In this document: positions 22,554 through 34,974 of the stretch, one piece after another
Position numbering within the stretch: the first letter of the stretch is position 1
Layout: each line of letters begins with the position of its first letter
Assembly: GCF_037975245.1 (NCBI RefSeq)
Contig: NC_092567.1
Span: 3,085,214-3,149,213, forward strand
Origin: Apostichopus japonicus
Lineage: Eukaryota; Echinodermata; Holothuroidea; Aspidochirotida; Stichopodidae
Reading direction: 5' to 3'
Length of the DNA: 64,000 bases
The notes under the pieces: generated by a model
Seen by the model: only the letters and a program-made list of their open reading frames with translations
What the model was told of the DNA's origin: nothing
The model's database searches: none
Program-made: the position numbers and the translations under genes

Positions 22554-25500
22554 GGGTCTGTTCACGTTAAAGCGCCCAAATTAGCATAAATGGCATTTGG
22601 AGAATTGTGACAAAATAATTAGAGATTCTAGAGATACAAATATTATCCCCATGGAGAGAGTCCACCTAGCTGTACCTACCATAGCATAGACAATTTCCTG
22701 AGATATGCATATGGTATGCTATACTCCCAGAAGTGCCGAAATGTGGACGGAAAATGTTGCCGTTTTCAAACTGCACAATTTGTACTTTGATCTATTCTCA
22801 ACTCCAAAAGAGGATTACTCCAAATTTTGTCATGATTGAACTTTGTGGCTATAGGTTCCCTCTCATAAATATTTCAGAAAATTTCATCGATGAATTTGCG
22901 AATTATTGCGAAACTGGACCAGTGTTTCGGACATCACTTTTTCCGTCCACATTTATACAGCAATTTATAAGTGGCATAGTTTGGGGTTAAATAAAAAATG
23001 TTGAAAGTGGTGTGCCTTTTCAATACTGTCATAGTTGTATCAAATAAAATATATATCAGATGCATGTCCATTCAGCCACATTTTACTACACAATGAAGTT
23101 AAACAACATGCAAAATGTTTCCGTCCACATTTTGGTGATGTCCGAAACGTCATGAAGCAGCTAATATATGAAGTATGTTAAAACCCACAAGACTGTTTTT
23201 TTACTCTAATTAAAGCATAAGTATTCCCCTAACTACAGTACAGTATGTACATGACACATTTCCACTCATCCGTTTTGATTTTATAACCATTTCAATTTTT
23301 CCGTCCATGTGTGTGATGTCCGAAACACCAGTGATGTCCGAAACAAGTTTTAATTAATATTGCTTTATGTTGCTTGAAAAAAAGACACAATAGATGAGCA
23401 CTTCATATATTATGACAAGTTCTATTGTTACAAACATACATACTGCACTACCCAAAACTTTATCCATCTTTACCAAATATTATAGCAAAATAACCTTAAA
23501 AGTATGTTTCGGACATCACCATGTGTTTCGGACATCACTTTTGTGAATCCAACATATTGTAAAACAGCACTAGTTTCAACTGAATGATTCAATTGGTTGA
23601 TTTCAGTGTGCTAGAATACACTAAGATCCTACAACAGAATGTTCTTAACTTTTGGTGTCATTTGACCAACATGTATTCATCTTTTGATGACTTGTGACAA
23701 GTCTAAAATGATATTCTACATATTTGGGTATAAATGTTACTGGGAACATCAAATTACTTGGATTTTTCTAGAACTGACATCATTAACACTACAATTTTCC
23801 ATCATTTAGTACTGAAAAAGTAAAAAAAACGTTTAGTGAAATTTTTTCTGACATAACATGTATCAGGATGCCATCAGAGTATACAGTACATTAGAAAGTA
23901 ATGCTGTAATTGTCTGCTATAGCTTGAATCAAGCTATTTGTCACAACCATAGAAAGCCTTTTATAGGCTAGAAGAACTACATCAAAGGGCACGTGGGTAC
24001 CATGCATGGACTGTCATGTGATGTGTTTCAGCTTCCATGGCGGTACCAATTTGATATTTCCCAATATCATATTGATAATTGTAAAGTTAATTACACACAA
24101 TTGGAATAGGCCTAGACGAGTTTTGTAGCACAGTAGCTCATGTTTCTATCACATAGGTCTACAGCATAGTATGTCAACGTCACTTTGAAAAACTGAACAC
24201 CATTCAGTGTCGTCTGTCGCTCTATATGTATGGAATCAGTGTGCATCTATAACACCCTATGTCAGAGCAGTTTAACTGTTGATGGGAACTTGATGGTGGT
24301 CAAGAAAAGCTACCAGTATTTTGGGAAGATGTTAGCTAAGTAGTATGACTGTGGAACGTGTCTGGTGATCTAACCTATAAATGTTGGTCAACGACTATAA
24401 CTATAATGTTAAGGTACAGACATTGCTAGGTAACTGTGTGTTGTCTGCTGCTCTAAGCTCAAATATACATTTACTGTACTAGTTAGGAAATAACAATGTG
24501 GAGATTAATGCAGTATATCAGATTATTAGTACCACCCTGGAACACATTACAGTACATGACCCTCTTTGACTGGTACACGGATTTACTGTGTGATCAAACC
24601 TCCAGGTTTACTCGATGGTGTCAACAGTATTTATATACACAGAGTGGTGCATCATGCATGCATGACCATGTTTTCATTCCGAGTTGCTTCACTGAGACTT
24701 CAGATCTTTAGTGATATGTATACAGATATTTATCATGATGAAACTTAAGGATAAAGCTGAACAATTTGCTGAGCTGCTGTATGCCATAACATCTAAGCCT
24801 TATACTTAAATGTAAGTTTAGGCCATAAGCTTAAATAATAACAATCTTACAAAGTAAATCATTTAATTCATATGTGACAAGGAGTATTTGTACAAACCAT
24901 GAATACTTGTTTTTCACATCATAATAGCCAAGGCATAATGATGAATCTCAATAAAGAAGGATATTTAAACTAGTACTTATAGTACTACTCGTATAGGCTA
25001 CTACTCTTGCTTAGCTGGGCCAGTGGAAGCAATCTTCAACATTGGCAGATCCAGCTCAAAGGTGCATGGAGAGGGGGTGGGAGCGGGTTGGTACCATTTG
25101 AAGGGGTGCAAAATAGTTGTTATTGCTGACATTACAAAATAGGACCAAGCATTCTAGTGGAGTTTAGGTTATGATACCTCCCTTCTGAAAATTGTTTAAA
25201 TAGTAGACTCAATGATACTAGCTACAACAGGTGGGTGCCAAATTAGCTATGTAGGGATGTCTCCTGTGTACATCTGTATATTTATTAAATGGTAAATATT
25301 TGCTGTTTGTTTCAATTATTGCAGACTTCATTTAGGTAATGATGGAAATGTGGAAACCGTAAAAGATAAAAAGAATTCTATAACCCTTTTGGGGAAAAAT
25401 TTCTTTGCAGTCAATAATAATACCATTTTCTGCAAAATAATGTATAAGTTGATGTCTGGGAAGTGTTGGTGAACGAATGCCAATGCAAATGGTATGCTGG

Positions 25501-27157
25501 ACAGGTAACAAATGTGGTGAAGCAGAGAAGAACTTTATGCAAATGGTGATATGTGGAGTGTTATGGAGTGTTTGCACAGTGGTTAACGCCGGTGCCTTTC
25601 GATAATAAGGTCCCGAGTTTGTGTCACTCCAAGATTAATGTATGTTGTCCAGTTACAGAGTTGTTGACAATTGACAATTCATAATCATGGTCGTTAAAAA
25701 TGAATCTAAGAGACTGACTTCGGTCAGCTTGCGGCTTTGATAAGCCAATGATGGCTTCTTCGCGAGTTCGTGCTTGCAGGAAGATCTAAACTAAATGTGT
25801 GTATTCTGGATATGTATGAATTGAGTATGTAGTAAACAGTGATAATTCATTAACATTAAATGGGATTATCATTTACACCAAGCCTTCAGATTTTCACTTA
25901 TCACCTACCTTTTCACCTATCGGCTCTGTCCAGATGTTCAATTTGAAATATTTGCCTCAGGGCATTTGTTTTCCCAAGAATTTACAGTACCATTATTTTT
26001 CAGTACACCTTGTTGATTTCCCAGTCTATGGTGTTTTAATAAACTGCATTCCCTCAAAAATTCATAATACCTAGTGTAAATCTGCTAAGTACTGTCTGAC
26101 TGTTGTGTCTATATTGAAGCAGACTTTTGTTGCTTGAACAGCTTTGAATAGCAAAAATATTACTTCATGTTGTTGTTACCTGCTGAAATATGTATTAAAT
26201 TGTTATGCAGCTTTGTGAACATTTTTCCAAGGTGATATCCGAAACATTCAGTGATGTCTGAAACACTCATAAAGTAACTTGTAATAAACACTGAGGATTT
26301 GAGCTATAATAAGTTCAAAACTGTCATTATACCTTGTAGGTAGCTTGTCAACAACAAAGACCCCTTTGTTACAAATTTAACTTTTGATATGATATGCATT
26401 GTGTAGAAAACATTACAGTGATGTCCTAATACAGTTGTGGTGATGTACGAAACATAGTCCAAGACAGTCTATTGCAAATCTATAAAACAAGTGTTTGCAT
26501 TTTTCATTATTTCAAATGAATGCTGCTTGTTATCATCACATATCGTGATGTACTGATATATATTGCTAAGTATTAACAAGCATGGCCTTCGTTTAATAAT
26601 TGTCTTGTTGATCACTTGGATCACTTGTACAGTATCCCTTTTCTTTGTTTTGAACTTGGAACCTAGAAAGGGTCCATAGATCTCTTTTCGTACAGGTAAC
26701 AACTTACTAAAATGCTTTTCTATTCATTATTGCCATGAAATGAACATCATTTAGTTTATTACTAAATATTAGGTTTAATATATTAGGTAAACCATTGGTG
26801 GGTGATGTCCGAAACAAGATCATTTTGGAGGGGTGATGTCCGAAACAAGAATCAAGAAAAAAAAAATTCTGAGAGGACATGACCCAGAAATTTCAGCTTT
26901 TGGTTAATATATGTGCTTATGTTGTGGTTTAATTTTATGGTATAATTGTTACTATTAATTTCAATTTTGTTCTTTAAAGAAAAACTTCTTAAACTTTTTT
27001 TCAGGAAAAATTGAATATTTTCTAAGGATACTCGAATATTTTTTAAAAAACATCATCAATATCTTATGTTATTTACTTAGAATAGAAGTTCTTTACTGTA
27101 ATTTGAAAATTTGGTACCTCAGGCAACCAAATTGGGCGCTTTAACGTGAACAGACCC
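22554..27157. mobile_element. 4.6-kb terminal-inverted-repeat element with subterminal motifs
   Basis: The ends are inverted copies: 22554 starts GGGTCTGTTCACGTTAAAGC, and the reverse complement of the end at 27157 starts the same way and stays identical for 26 bases. It sits inside the CTAACATACATG array, with ATAC on both sides (22550-22553 and 27158-27161) as a possible 4-bp target duplication. Near both ends it carries GTGATGTCCGAAAC motifs in both orientations, often next to TTTCCGTCCACAT. I found no transposase. The 85-codon frame at 22733 shows no domain. It is probably a non-autonomous element, class uncertain. Confidence 0.88.
25556..25795 (+). mobile_element. tRNA-derived SINE
   Basis: An A-box-like GCACAGTGGTTAACGC (from about 25575) and a B-box-like GGTCCCGAGTTTG (from about 25609) are spaced as in a tRNA. 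They are followed by a body containing GACTTCGGTCAGC, GGCTTCTTCGCGAGTTCGTG and CAGGAAGATC. It lies within the 4.6-kb element. The head resembles a tRNA promoter region but not a functional tRNA gene. Confidence 0.7.
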
Positions 27158-27825
27158 ATACACACTAACAAACAGGCTAACATACAGGCTAACAAGCAGG
27201 CTTACATACAAGCTAACATACTTGCTATCATACACACTAACATACATGTATGCTATCATACATGCTAACACACATGCTAACATTCATGCTAACATACATG
27301 CTAACATACATGTACTGTATGCTAACATACTTGCTATCATACATGCTAACATAGCCTTCAAGCTACTGTAACATATGCTCACATACTGTACATGCTAACT
27401 TACATGCTAACATACATGTATGCTAAAAAACAGGCTAACATACAGCCTGACATACATGCTATCATACTGGTTATAACATGCTAACATACATGCTAACATG
27501 TATGCTAACATACACGGTAGCATACACACTAACAAACACACAAACATACACACAAACAAGCAGGCTTACATACAGGCTAACATACTTGCAATCATACATA
27601 CTGTACTAACATACATGTATGCTATCATACATGCTTACATACATGCTAGCATACTGTACATGCTAACATACATGCTAACATTCATGCTAACATACATGTA
27701 TGGTATCATACTGCTTACATAGCCTACAAGCTAACATGTATGCTATCATACATGCTAGTTCATTCATGCCATGTATGTATGCTATCATACATGCTAACAT
27801 ACATGCTAATATATAGGAGACAGGA
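27158..27825. repeat. CTAACATACATG minisatellite, right half
   Basis: Same units as 22110-22549, with ACACACTAACAAACA variants at the left edge. The plus frame at 27498 (74 codons of His/Ile/Tyr/Thr repeats) is repeat-derived. Confidence 0.95.
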
Positions 27826-27829
27826 CTGC

Positions 27830-29040
27830 GAACAGATATGCAACATATTACAAATAGTACAGGTATCGCAGCTCAATTAGCCTACGTAGTGCAAGTCAAT
27901 GGGAGCAATTAATTGACCAAACCTTTATGCAAAATTGTGATTTTTCGCAATTTGGCTGAAATCCAGTATGTTAATGGCTTAAATGCTTAGCATATATAGT
28001 GTAGCAATTGATATTTCAGGAATGTTCCGTGATATCACGCTTCAGTGATTTATGTTGTCTAAAATGAGTATTTGGGTCAAAATTTAGACTTTTAGACCTG
28101 AGATTGCTGAGATGGACCCTGTTGGGGTCCTATTAATGTCACAAAGTGAGCTATTTACTCATATTAAAGTTACGACTTAAAGCTACTGTAGGTCCTATAT
28201 AGATATATGAGTGTTTGACACTAATTTCACGAAGCTTGCTAAGCAACAGTATTCAATGTACATGACATTTTGTTGTAAGGATAGCTCAGTAAATTTGGAA
28301 TAAGTTTATTCAAAATACATGAAATGTGGTTGACCCAGCCTGGAAACTGTAATTCATTCCTGCCTCAGGACCTACAGTAAATGGTACTGTAGCAATGATA
28401 AGCTCAGTAGCAACAATAATATTACACTTGATTCTTGAGTACTCATGCTGGTATGATTAGCCTTATATAGTTGCCAGTTTGCTAATGCTATAAACAGATG
28501 CCTAGGTAGTGGTGCCCAGGCCTAGCATTTTGACCACTGATTGTGTTAGACACATAATCATAGAGCACCTGTAATGTTTAGACCTGCACATAGTTTACTT
28601 CAACTACCATTATTGCTCAAGTTAACCTACATGTGATAGGCTTACATGTATTTCTGCTTCTCAAAAGCACTTGGTGTTCAGAATTTTACAGAAAATTGAC
28701 TGCCAAATTCATTCCAGAGTAATACTATAGCTAAACTACTGGGCAGTACTAAGGTGGCCAAAAAAAGAGAAAATAATTGATTCTGTACATTGTATATGCA
28801 AAATCTGCACTCACCTTGGTTCCTGCCGCTACCCCACTCCCCTTTGAGATAGGAATGCTAGTGATCTCAAAATATTAATTGTTCTGTGCCAATATGCAAG
28901 ACCAATTGAGCAGAATTTGACTACAAAATGTTTGCCGTGTCAAGTTCTTTCATACCCCTAAATTAACACATTCGTTGATAAGCTAACTGAAGTGTAGGCC
29001 TAAGTACATACATCCATTGACTTTGGATGCTGTTTACTAT
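27830..29040. other. No gene seen
   Basis: Plain AT-rich sequence without splice-supported frames or recognisable repeats. Confidence 0.5.
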
Positions 29041-29420
29041 GCTCTGAGCCTAGTCTTAGCCCAGACAGGTCAGGGCCCAGAGAGTAGTGGTATGTGGTAA
29101 TGTACTAAGGGTATCGTAATTTGTATGTTGTACTGTGGTAATTTTGGGTTTTATTTGGGAGTAAGAGATCCAAATGCCAAAAACATGTGCAAAACTGGGG
29201 GAGGATGTTAAAAGCTTAGAAAACCACAATTTGATCAGCATATAACTGAAATGGAATAAAACTCATCAAATATGTAACTCTTCTTTGCTGCAAACAGTTT
29301 AGGTTGCCTGCTTTATGTTGCTAGTAGTATCCTACTATTTGAAGGTGCGTCAATAACGAAGGTGCGTTAACTGTGAAGCCTTTGCTATACACAGTTACGG
29401 CTCTGAACAGTGATAGTTGA
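29041..29420 (-). mobile_element. Fragment related to the 49.3-kb inverted-repeat element
   Basis: Read on minus, this matches the 49.68-50.00 kb part of the element at 49348: GGTGCGT…CAATTATT-like blocks, AACAGTTTAG, ACCAAATTGTGGATTTT, GCTTTTAACA and CTCTCTGGGaCCTGA. It lacks the terminal inverted repeats, so it is a fragment or a related family member. The 61-codon minus frame here (29056-29241) lies inside it. Confidence 0.65.
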
Positions 29421-29863
29421 ATTAATTCAATATGGTGGTTTACAATATTTCAACGCTATCATGAAATTTTGTAGGGCAACCATATTAACATCGTTCTGAA
29501 GAATATGGTCGACACACATAGCTTCCGTTTAGTATTACTAGTAACGTACTTACGCTTGGCCTACAGGCTACACTAGTACTGTACTTGTACTATTAGTTGT
29601 AGAAGACATTTAATATGGTAATAATACTAATAGTCAAATTATGAAGTCCTAGTCTCCTAGATATTAATTAATAAATAAAATGATAAACACTTACCTGTGT
29701 TCAACTTATAGTTACCAACTCGAATTATCAAGATGTAAGTACCAGTGTTTTGAAGCATATAAGTAGAGAAAGCGAACACGGAAAGATCATGTTGGTACTA
29801 GCGCGTAAAATAATGGCTGCATACTAACGAACAAGCACCTACCGTACAGTACCTTGAGGCTTG

Positions 29864-30225
29864 AACATATGGAACGCCAAAAGGACTACAGGTGGCGCTA
29901 CTACCCTAAACAGGAGGTGCTACTACCCTAAACAAGAGGTGCTACTACCCTAAACAGGGGGTGCTACTACTCTTATTAGGAGGTGCTACTACTCTAAACA
30001 GTAGGTGCTACTACTCTAAACAGGAGGTGCTACTACTCCTAAGTGGCGATGCTACTGTAAAAAAGAGGCGCTACTACTCTAAATAGGCGATGCTGCTACT
30101 ACTACAGGCGGCGATGCTACTGTAACTTAGTGGCGCTACTACCCTAAACAGAAGGTGCTACTACCCTGTAACCAAGGCGTGTTTCCAAGGCGTGTTCCCT
30201 AAACAATATGCACACGGGGTCAACG
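29864..30225. repeat. Left arm of fold-back element
   Basis: Consists of AGGTGCTACTAC(C/T)CTAAACAGG units about 26 bp long, opening with CATATGGAACGCCAAAAGGAC and closing with GGCGTGTTTCCAAGGCGTGTT and AACAATATGCA. The right arm at 34975-35337 is the reverse complement with some divergence. Confidence 0.88.
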
Positions 30226-30377
30226 AATGTCACTCTTCAGTTTTCTTACATATGTCATGTCTGTACAGATTGAGAGTATCAACTGTTACTACCATATGAA
30301 ACGTTAGTTTCGATATCAACTTGTGGGGAAATTAAAACAGTTTACGCGAAAAATAATCCATATTATAATTACAAAGA

Positions 30378-30506
30378 ATGTCGTTCAACGTGGACGAGAA
30401 GATACGCGAATACGTAAAGATGGTTTTTACAAACCAACAAATGACTGAAATGTTGGACATAATTGTAACAACAACTGAGGGGAGACGTCGCGATTTGCAC
30501 CTATGA
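30378..30506 (+). pseudogene. Possible transposase N-terminus, 42 codons
   Basis: ATG at 30378 opens MSFNVDEKIREYVKMVFTNQ, then QMTEMLDIIV and a basic RRRDLHL before TGA. The DEKIREYVKM.FTNQ.M.EML pattern resembles, from recall, the helix-turn-helix start of integrase-like transposases found in marine invertebrates. It lies 150 bp inside the left arm of the fold-back element, where such a gene would begin. The expected remainder of the enzyme is not visible. Confidence 0.4.
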
Positions 30507-30844
30507 AAGAAAGATTTGAATGCCGAACTTAGTGGTCAGTGATGTTTTATTTCCTTAAATGTAACTCAAACAGGCTCAGGACAGCCAATTCTAGAATTCT
30601 AGATAGTATATGCTAAATAACCGTGTAGTAGGTATCAACCAATTATTGTACAATCACATCTAGTAATATATTAATCGTATATCTTATAGTTCAACTATAG
30701 TTGTGCAAAAATACATCGTTTTCAATTCAAAGAGGCAAAGGTTTCCCGATTGATCGAACGAAGTATGTTCTACATGTATCTTATAATGATGGGGCGAGGC
30801 TGTGTTCTGTAGTATATAATAGTAACTAATGCGTCAAAGTAAAT

Positions 30845-30895
30845 GGGGCTGACGTTTCGATCCTAGCAGGATCTTTTCAGAGGCTGGATGACAAG
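30845..30895 (-). repeat. Stem-loop tail of the CT-rich repeat family, isolated copy
   Basis: Read on minus: CAGCCTCTGAAAAGATCC, loop TGCTA, GGATCGAAACGTCAGCC. This is the same stem-loop and flanks as at 7456-7498 and 43747-43783, without the CT-rich body. Confidence 0.8.
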
Positions 30896-32027
30896 TGCAT
30901 TATGTATTTATATTAGTTTTACAATAGTAACTAATTATTATTTTTAACGTTTTAATAAGAAGGTATGTTCTTTCCTTGGTTCGCCCTCTTCAAAGTATTA
31001 TCAGAAAGTGATTAATGACTATTTCGGCGTAGAATACCATTTAATGGCTGATCAATGGCGTATGAAAGGAGAGGGGGCAGGGGACCATACCTCCATGGTC
31101 TGTCCGAAGGGTAACGCTTTAGTCGTCGGGGTGGGGGGGGGGTCTTTCGGGGAAACTTTCTGTGAAAACAAACAACAACTTTTGAATTTTGTTTCTTAAA
31201 AATTTAAAGATTTAACATACACAACCGTGTGTATATATAAACCAAATTATTTACCTAATTTGATTTAGGCTAAACATACATTTAAAGCCTGAACTGTGTA
31301 AATTTCTTCCGAGAGCACTCCGCAGAAAAATATACATTCATGAAACCCATAGTCACAGCCCGTTTTTAAAGTCCATGCCGCAAAACATAATTCGGGGAAC
31401 GATTGGAATTTAGTCACCACCTTTGGAATTATGTGCCCGTGACTGGGGCGTGGGTAGGCTATAACGTTTCTTGAAGTTTAATGCCAGATTTACCATGATT
31501 ACAATTTACCTAGCCCATACAATCTTGTAGGGTAGATTGTGTTTGAGGAACGTATTAAACTTGGCGTGGTGAAACCAAGGAGCTGTTACTTGGCGAGCTC
31601 CCTGTCCAAACAGGATGACAGTATATATATAGATACACTAAATGACACAATACAAAACTTTTAAGTATGACAGTCTTTCATATACTTATTTTAGTAACAT
31701 AGTTAATGGCTCATGCATATATTTAAACCTGAAACAAGAGTCACAGAGTAAAGGACCCCCACCCCCCCCCCCCCCCAACACAAAATAAATCATACTAATG
31801 TTTACATGGTGATACACATTTTCCTTACGGAAGGGTTTGCAACCGCGCCACAATGAGTAACAATAATGGGTTGACAGAAAAACGTTATTTTAACCAAGGA
31901 ATTGATACGTAACTCATTGGTTCTATCATGGAAGTCTGATCAATACTTCGGTTCAACCGATGACAGGTTTCTTTGAATAATAATAATAACTGCATCGAGG
32001 TCACTATGGCGCGAGAAAGCGGGATAT

Positions 32028-32032
<5 letters not shown>

Positions 32033-32090
<58 letters not shown>
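32033..32090. repeat. TA microsatellite
   Basis: Nearly pure TA of about 58 bases. The Ile/Tyr repeat frame across it is not a gene. Confidence 0.95.
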
Positions 32091-32094
<4 letters not shown>

Positions 32095-32109
32095 TACGAA
32101 ATACATACA

Positions 32110-32610
32110 TGGTTAAATTCAAAAATAAATGTTAGACATATTTATATATATGTTTACACATATATACTCCCTGAAAATTATATTTATTCCTTAAAGTATA
32201 TATTTATATATTCTCCAGGCGTACAGAAAGTATTTTCTTAATATCAAATATGTATTCTGTGCAAAAATATTCTTTTACAGTAAATATTCTGTCAAAATAG
32301 ATATTCTCTAACACAAAAAAATATTTTTTCTCTGCCAAGAATATATTTATTCTCTAAGAGAAAAATATGTATTCTCTAAAGAAATATATATATATATCCT
32401 TTTCAAAGGAATTTCAATGCTGTGACAGAAAAATATTTTTCTTTAACAAAATATATAAATTGTGACAGAAAATATATATATTCCATAGAAAAAAGTATTG
32501 TCTGTGCAAATTTTTATTCTTTGTAAGAAAAAAATATATTCTCTAACAACAAAGTTCTATTCTGTGCAAAAAAAAGCTAGTCTGTAAGATATATATATGC
32601 TAAACAAAGT
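32110..32610. repeat. Low-complexity ATATTCTCTAACAGAAAAATAT-type repeats
   Basis: Imperfect units of about 40 bp built from ATATATTC, TCTCTAA and AAAAATAT recur across the stretch just upstream of the LINE. Confidence 0.75.
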
Positions 32611-32659
32611 ACTGTGCTCTGTAATTTGAATAAAACTTGGCAAATAATAAATAACATAA

Positions 32660-33874
32660 TTGGTTCAAATAAGAAAAAAATCCATGAATTTAAGTTTTAA
32701 TCATAAGAACAAAATTATAACTGATCATAGGGAAATTGCTAATGCTTTCAATGATTATTTTATTACAATTGGTCCAAACCTAGCAAAGAAAATACCCGAT
32801 TGCTCTTCTAAATTCGATGACTATCTTCCTCAAAATACTAACTTATATTCCTTATTTCTCTCACCAACAAATCCTTCTGAAATAATTAGCATTATAAACA
32901 AATTACCAAAGAACTCTGCTCCTGGAATTGATGGTGTCTCAACTAAAATTATCCAGAATAATAGTTACAAGATTGCTGCCCCTCTTACACATATAATTAA
33001 TGTATCACTTTCTTCTGGTATTGTTCCTGACCAGACCAAACTTGCAAGAGTGACTCCTATTTTCAAATCAGATGATCCATCAGCTTTAAACAATTACCGT
33101 CCCATTTCAGTTCTGTAATCTGTATCTAAAATTTTTGAAAGGACTATTTACAATAGAACTATAAATTTTCTCAATAAGCATAATATCATTAGCGATCGTC
33201 AGTTCGGATTTCGTCAAAAGTATTCAACATATATGGCAGCGTTAGATATCTCCAATTTTATTTCAAAAGGGTTTGATAACAATGAATATACCCTAGGCAT
33301 TTTCTTAGATTTATCCAAAGCATTTGATACTGTCGATCATAACATACTCTTAAGTAAGCTTTTTCACTATGGTATACGAGGTGTTGCCCGTGATTGGTTT
33401 CTTGATTATTTATCCAACCGTAAACAACTTGTTATTTTTAATGATTGCTCATCTTTACTTAGAGATATTTCTTGTGGTGTGCCCCAGGGCTCTATACTTG
33501 GACCCTTGTTATTTATTTTATATATAAACGATCTTCCATTATGTTCTAAGAAATTATCTTTTTCTCTTTTTGCCGATGACACCAGTACTCTTTACAAGGC
33601 AAGTAAACCACATTCCTCTATATCCTTAATCAATCACGAAGTCACGCACGTTCTGACTGGTTTAAATCGAACAAATTGTCCCTTAAATGTTAAAAAGACA
33701 AACTTCATATTATTTTATCAACTTCACAACAAGTTTAAAAATCTTAAAATATGCATTGATGACACCTTTGTTACACAGACTCATTCTGTCAAATTCCTTC
33801 GACTTAATCTTGACCCTCAACTTAACTGGAAACTTCATATTAATTTAGTATGCAACAAAACTAGGCAAAAATAA
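32660..33874 (+). pseudogene. LINE reverse transcriptase, one internal stop
   Basis: Two open segments lie in the same frame, separated by TAA at 33116-33118 right after the NNYRPISVL block. Upstream of it is the N-terminal block with APGIDGVSTKII. Downstream, SKIFERTIYNR and QFGFRQKYST continue in frame, then LDLSKAFDTVDHNIL, CGVPQGSILGPLLF, and the catalytic FADDT, followed by KTNFILF. The enzyme copies element RNA into DNA at the target. The motif set is that of CR1/L2/Jockey-like LINEs. After 33874 (…NKTRQK then stop) the frame is lost. The single nonsense codon suggests a fairly recent but dead copy. Confidence 0.92.
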
Positions 33875-34103
33875 TAGGAGTCCTTTATAAAAATAAGTCA
33901 TTTTGTACCAAAGAATGTTCTCATTACGCTTTACCATTCTCTTATCTACTCGCACCTATCTTACTGTAACATTGTATGAGGTAATACTCATCCCACTTAC
34001 CTTAATCGCTTGTTTATTCTTCAGAAAAAGCTATTCGTATAATCACACTGTCAGACTATAGAGCTCACACTTCGCACCTCTTTAAAGATTTAAAATTCTC
34101 ACT

Positions 34104-34394
34104 TTGTCTGACATTCATAGATTTCAACTAGGTATTTTCATGTATAAAGTTAACAATAACCTTCTGCCCTCCCTGCTATGCAGACACTTTAGCTTAAACT
34201 CAGACATCCATGACCATTTTACAAGACACTCGAGTAATTTACATTTGTATAGCATCCGCTCTCACATTCAAAAAAAATCTTTCAGTTTCTCAGGTACCCA
34301 GTTATGGAATTATCTTGATAACACGGTTAAAAATGTCCCATCACTTGCAATCTTTTCTAAAAATCTGAAGCATTTACTTTTATCCAAATACTGA
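34104..34394 (+). pseudogene. LINE C-terminal domain, frameshifted
   Basis: In a different frame from the reverse transcriptase, this reads HRFQLGIFMYKVNNNLLPSL, then HDHFTRHSSNLHLY, GTQLWNYLD and SLAIFSKNLKHLLLSKY before the stop. It is the usual C-terminal block following the RT in this LINE group (…F.YK..N..LP…TR…W N.L…F…LK..L). One or more frameshifts between 33874 and 34104 break the ORF. Confidence 0.85.
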
Positions 34395-34974
34395 AAAGTT
34401 TAAGTTGGCTAAGGTAATACATATTTTTTCTTTTTCATTTTTTTCTTTTTTGTCTTTACATATATGACATTTCTTTAAATTGTGTAATGTTATCTTATGT
34501 AATTTAAGTACAGTTACATGGTTTATTCGTGTGTGCAACCTTTGTTTTTTGCATGCATTGTTCATTTTTTTTCTTTTCTTATTGTCTTTGTACGGGGGGT
34601 CTGCCTCGTAAGAGCCTCGGTTTTCTCAGACCTCCTCCACTTGTCACATACATTTTCTTCTATTATTGTGTAATATAGTTTGAATGTGGAAACAAATAAA
34701 CGAAATGAAATGAAATGAAAGTGCCAACTGAGATGTTTTGTTGTTCAGTAACTTCAGTGACCAGCTTATTCAGTCTAACATTAACATCACACTATACCAA
34801 CTAGCCTACTTACGCGCTATATCTGGAAGCCATGATTGCAGTACTGCTGTTATACGATATGTTAATGGGACTGCGGCTAGATACACTAGGCTTTGCTGCC
34901 GATCGTATCGTCGTACTATTATGTGCAATGTGATTACGCAATAACCACACGCGGCGTGGAGATTGACCTTCATG

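Larger units (their letters stand above)
32640..34715 (+). mobile_element. Non-LTR retrotransposon (LINE), 5'-truncated and decayed
   Basis: The order of parts is reverse transcriptase (32660-33874), a C-terminal domain in another frame (34104-34394), then a 3' UTR with the hairpin GGTCTG…CAGACC around 34599-34643. It ends in tandem AATGA/AATGAAATG units near 34700-34715, as CR1/L2/Jockey-type LINEs often do. No endonuclease was found upstream, so the copy is 5'-truncated. It is inserted inside the fold-back element and so is younger than it. Confidence 0.9.

Noticed and set aside
29695-29758. Minus-strand ATG frame (MLQNTGTYILIIRV…) ending in a strong donor ACACAG|GTAAGT, phase-compatible with the TM exon
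   Set aside because: It could be a 5' exon of the receptor, but it has no signal-peptide character, is 10 kb away, and phase agreement alone occurs by chance one time in three.
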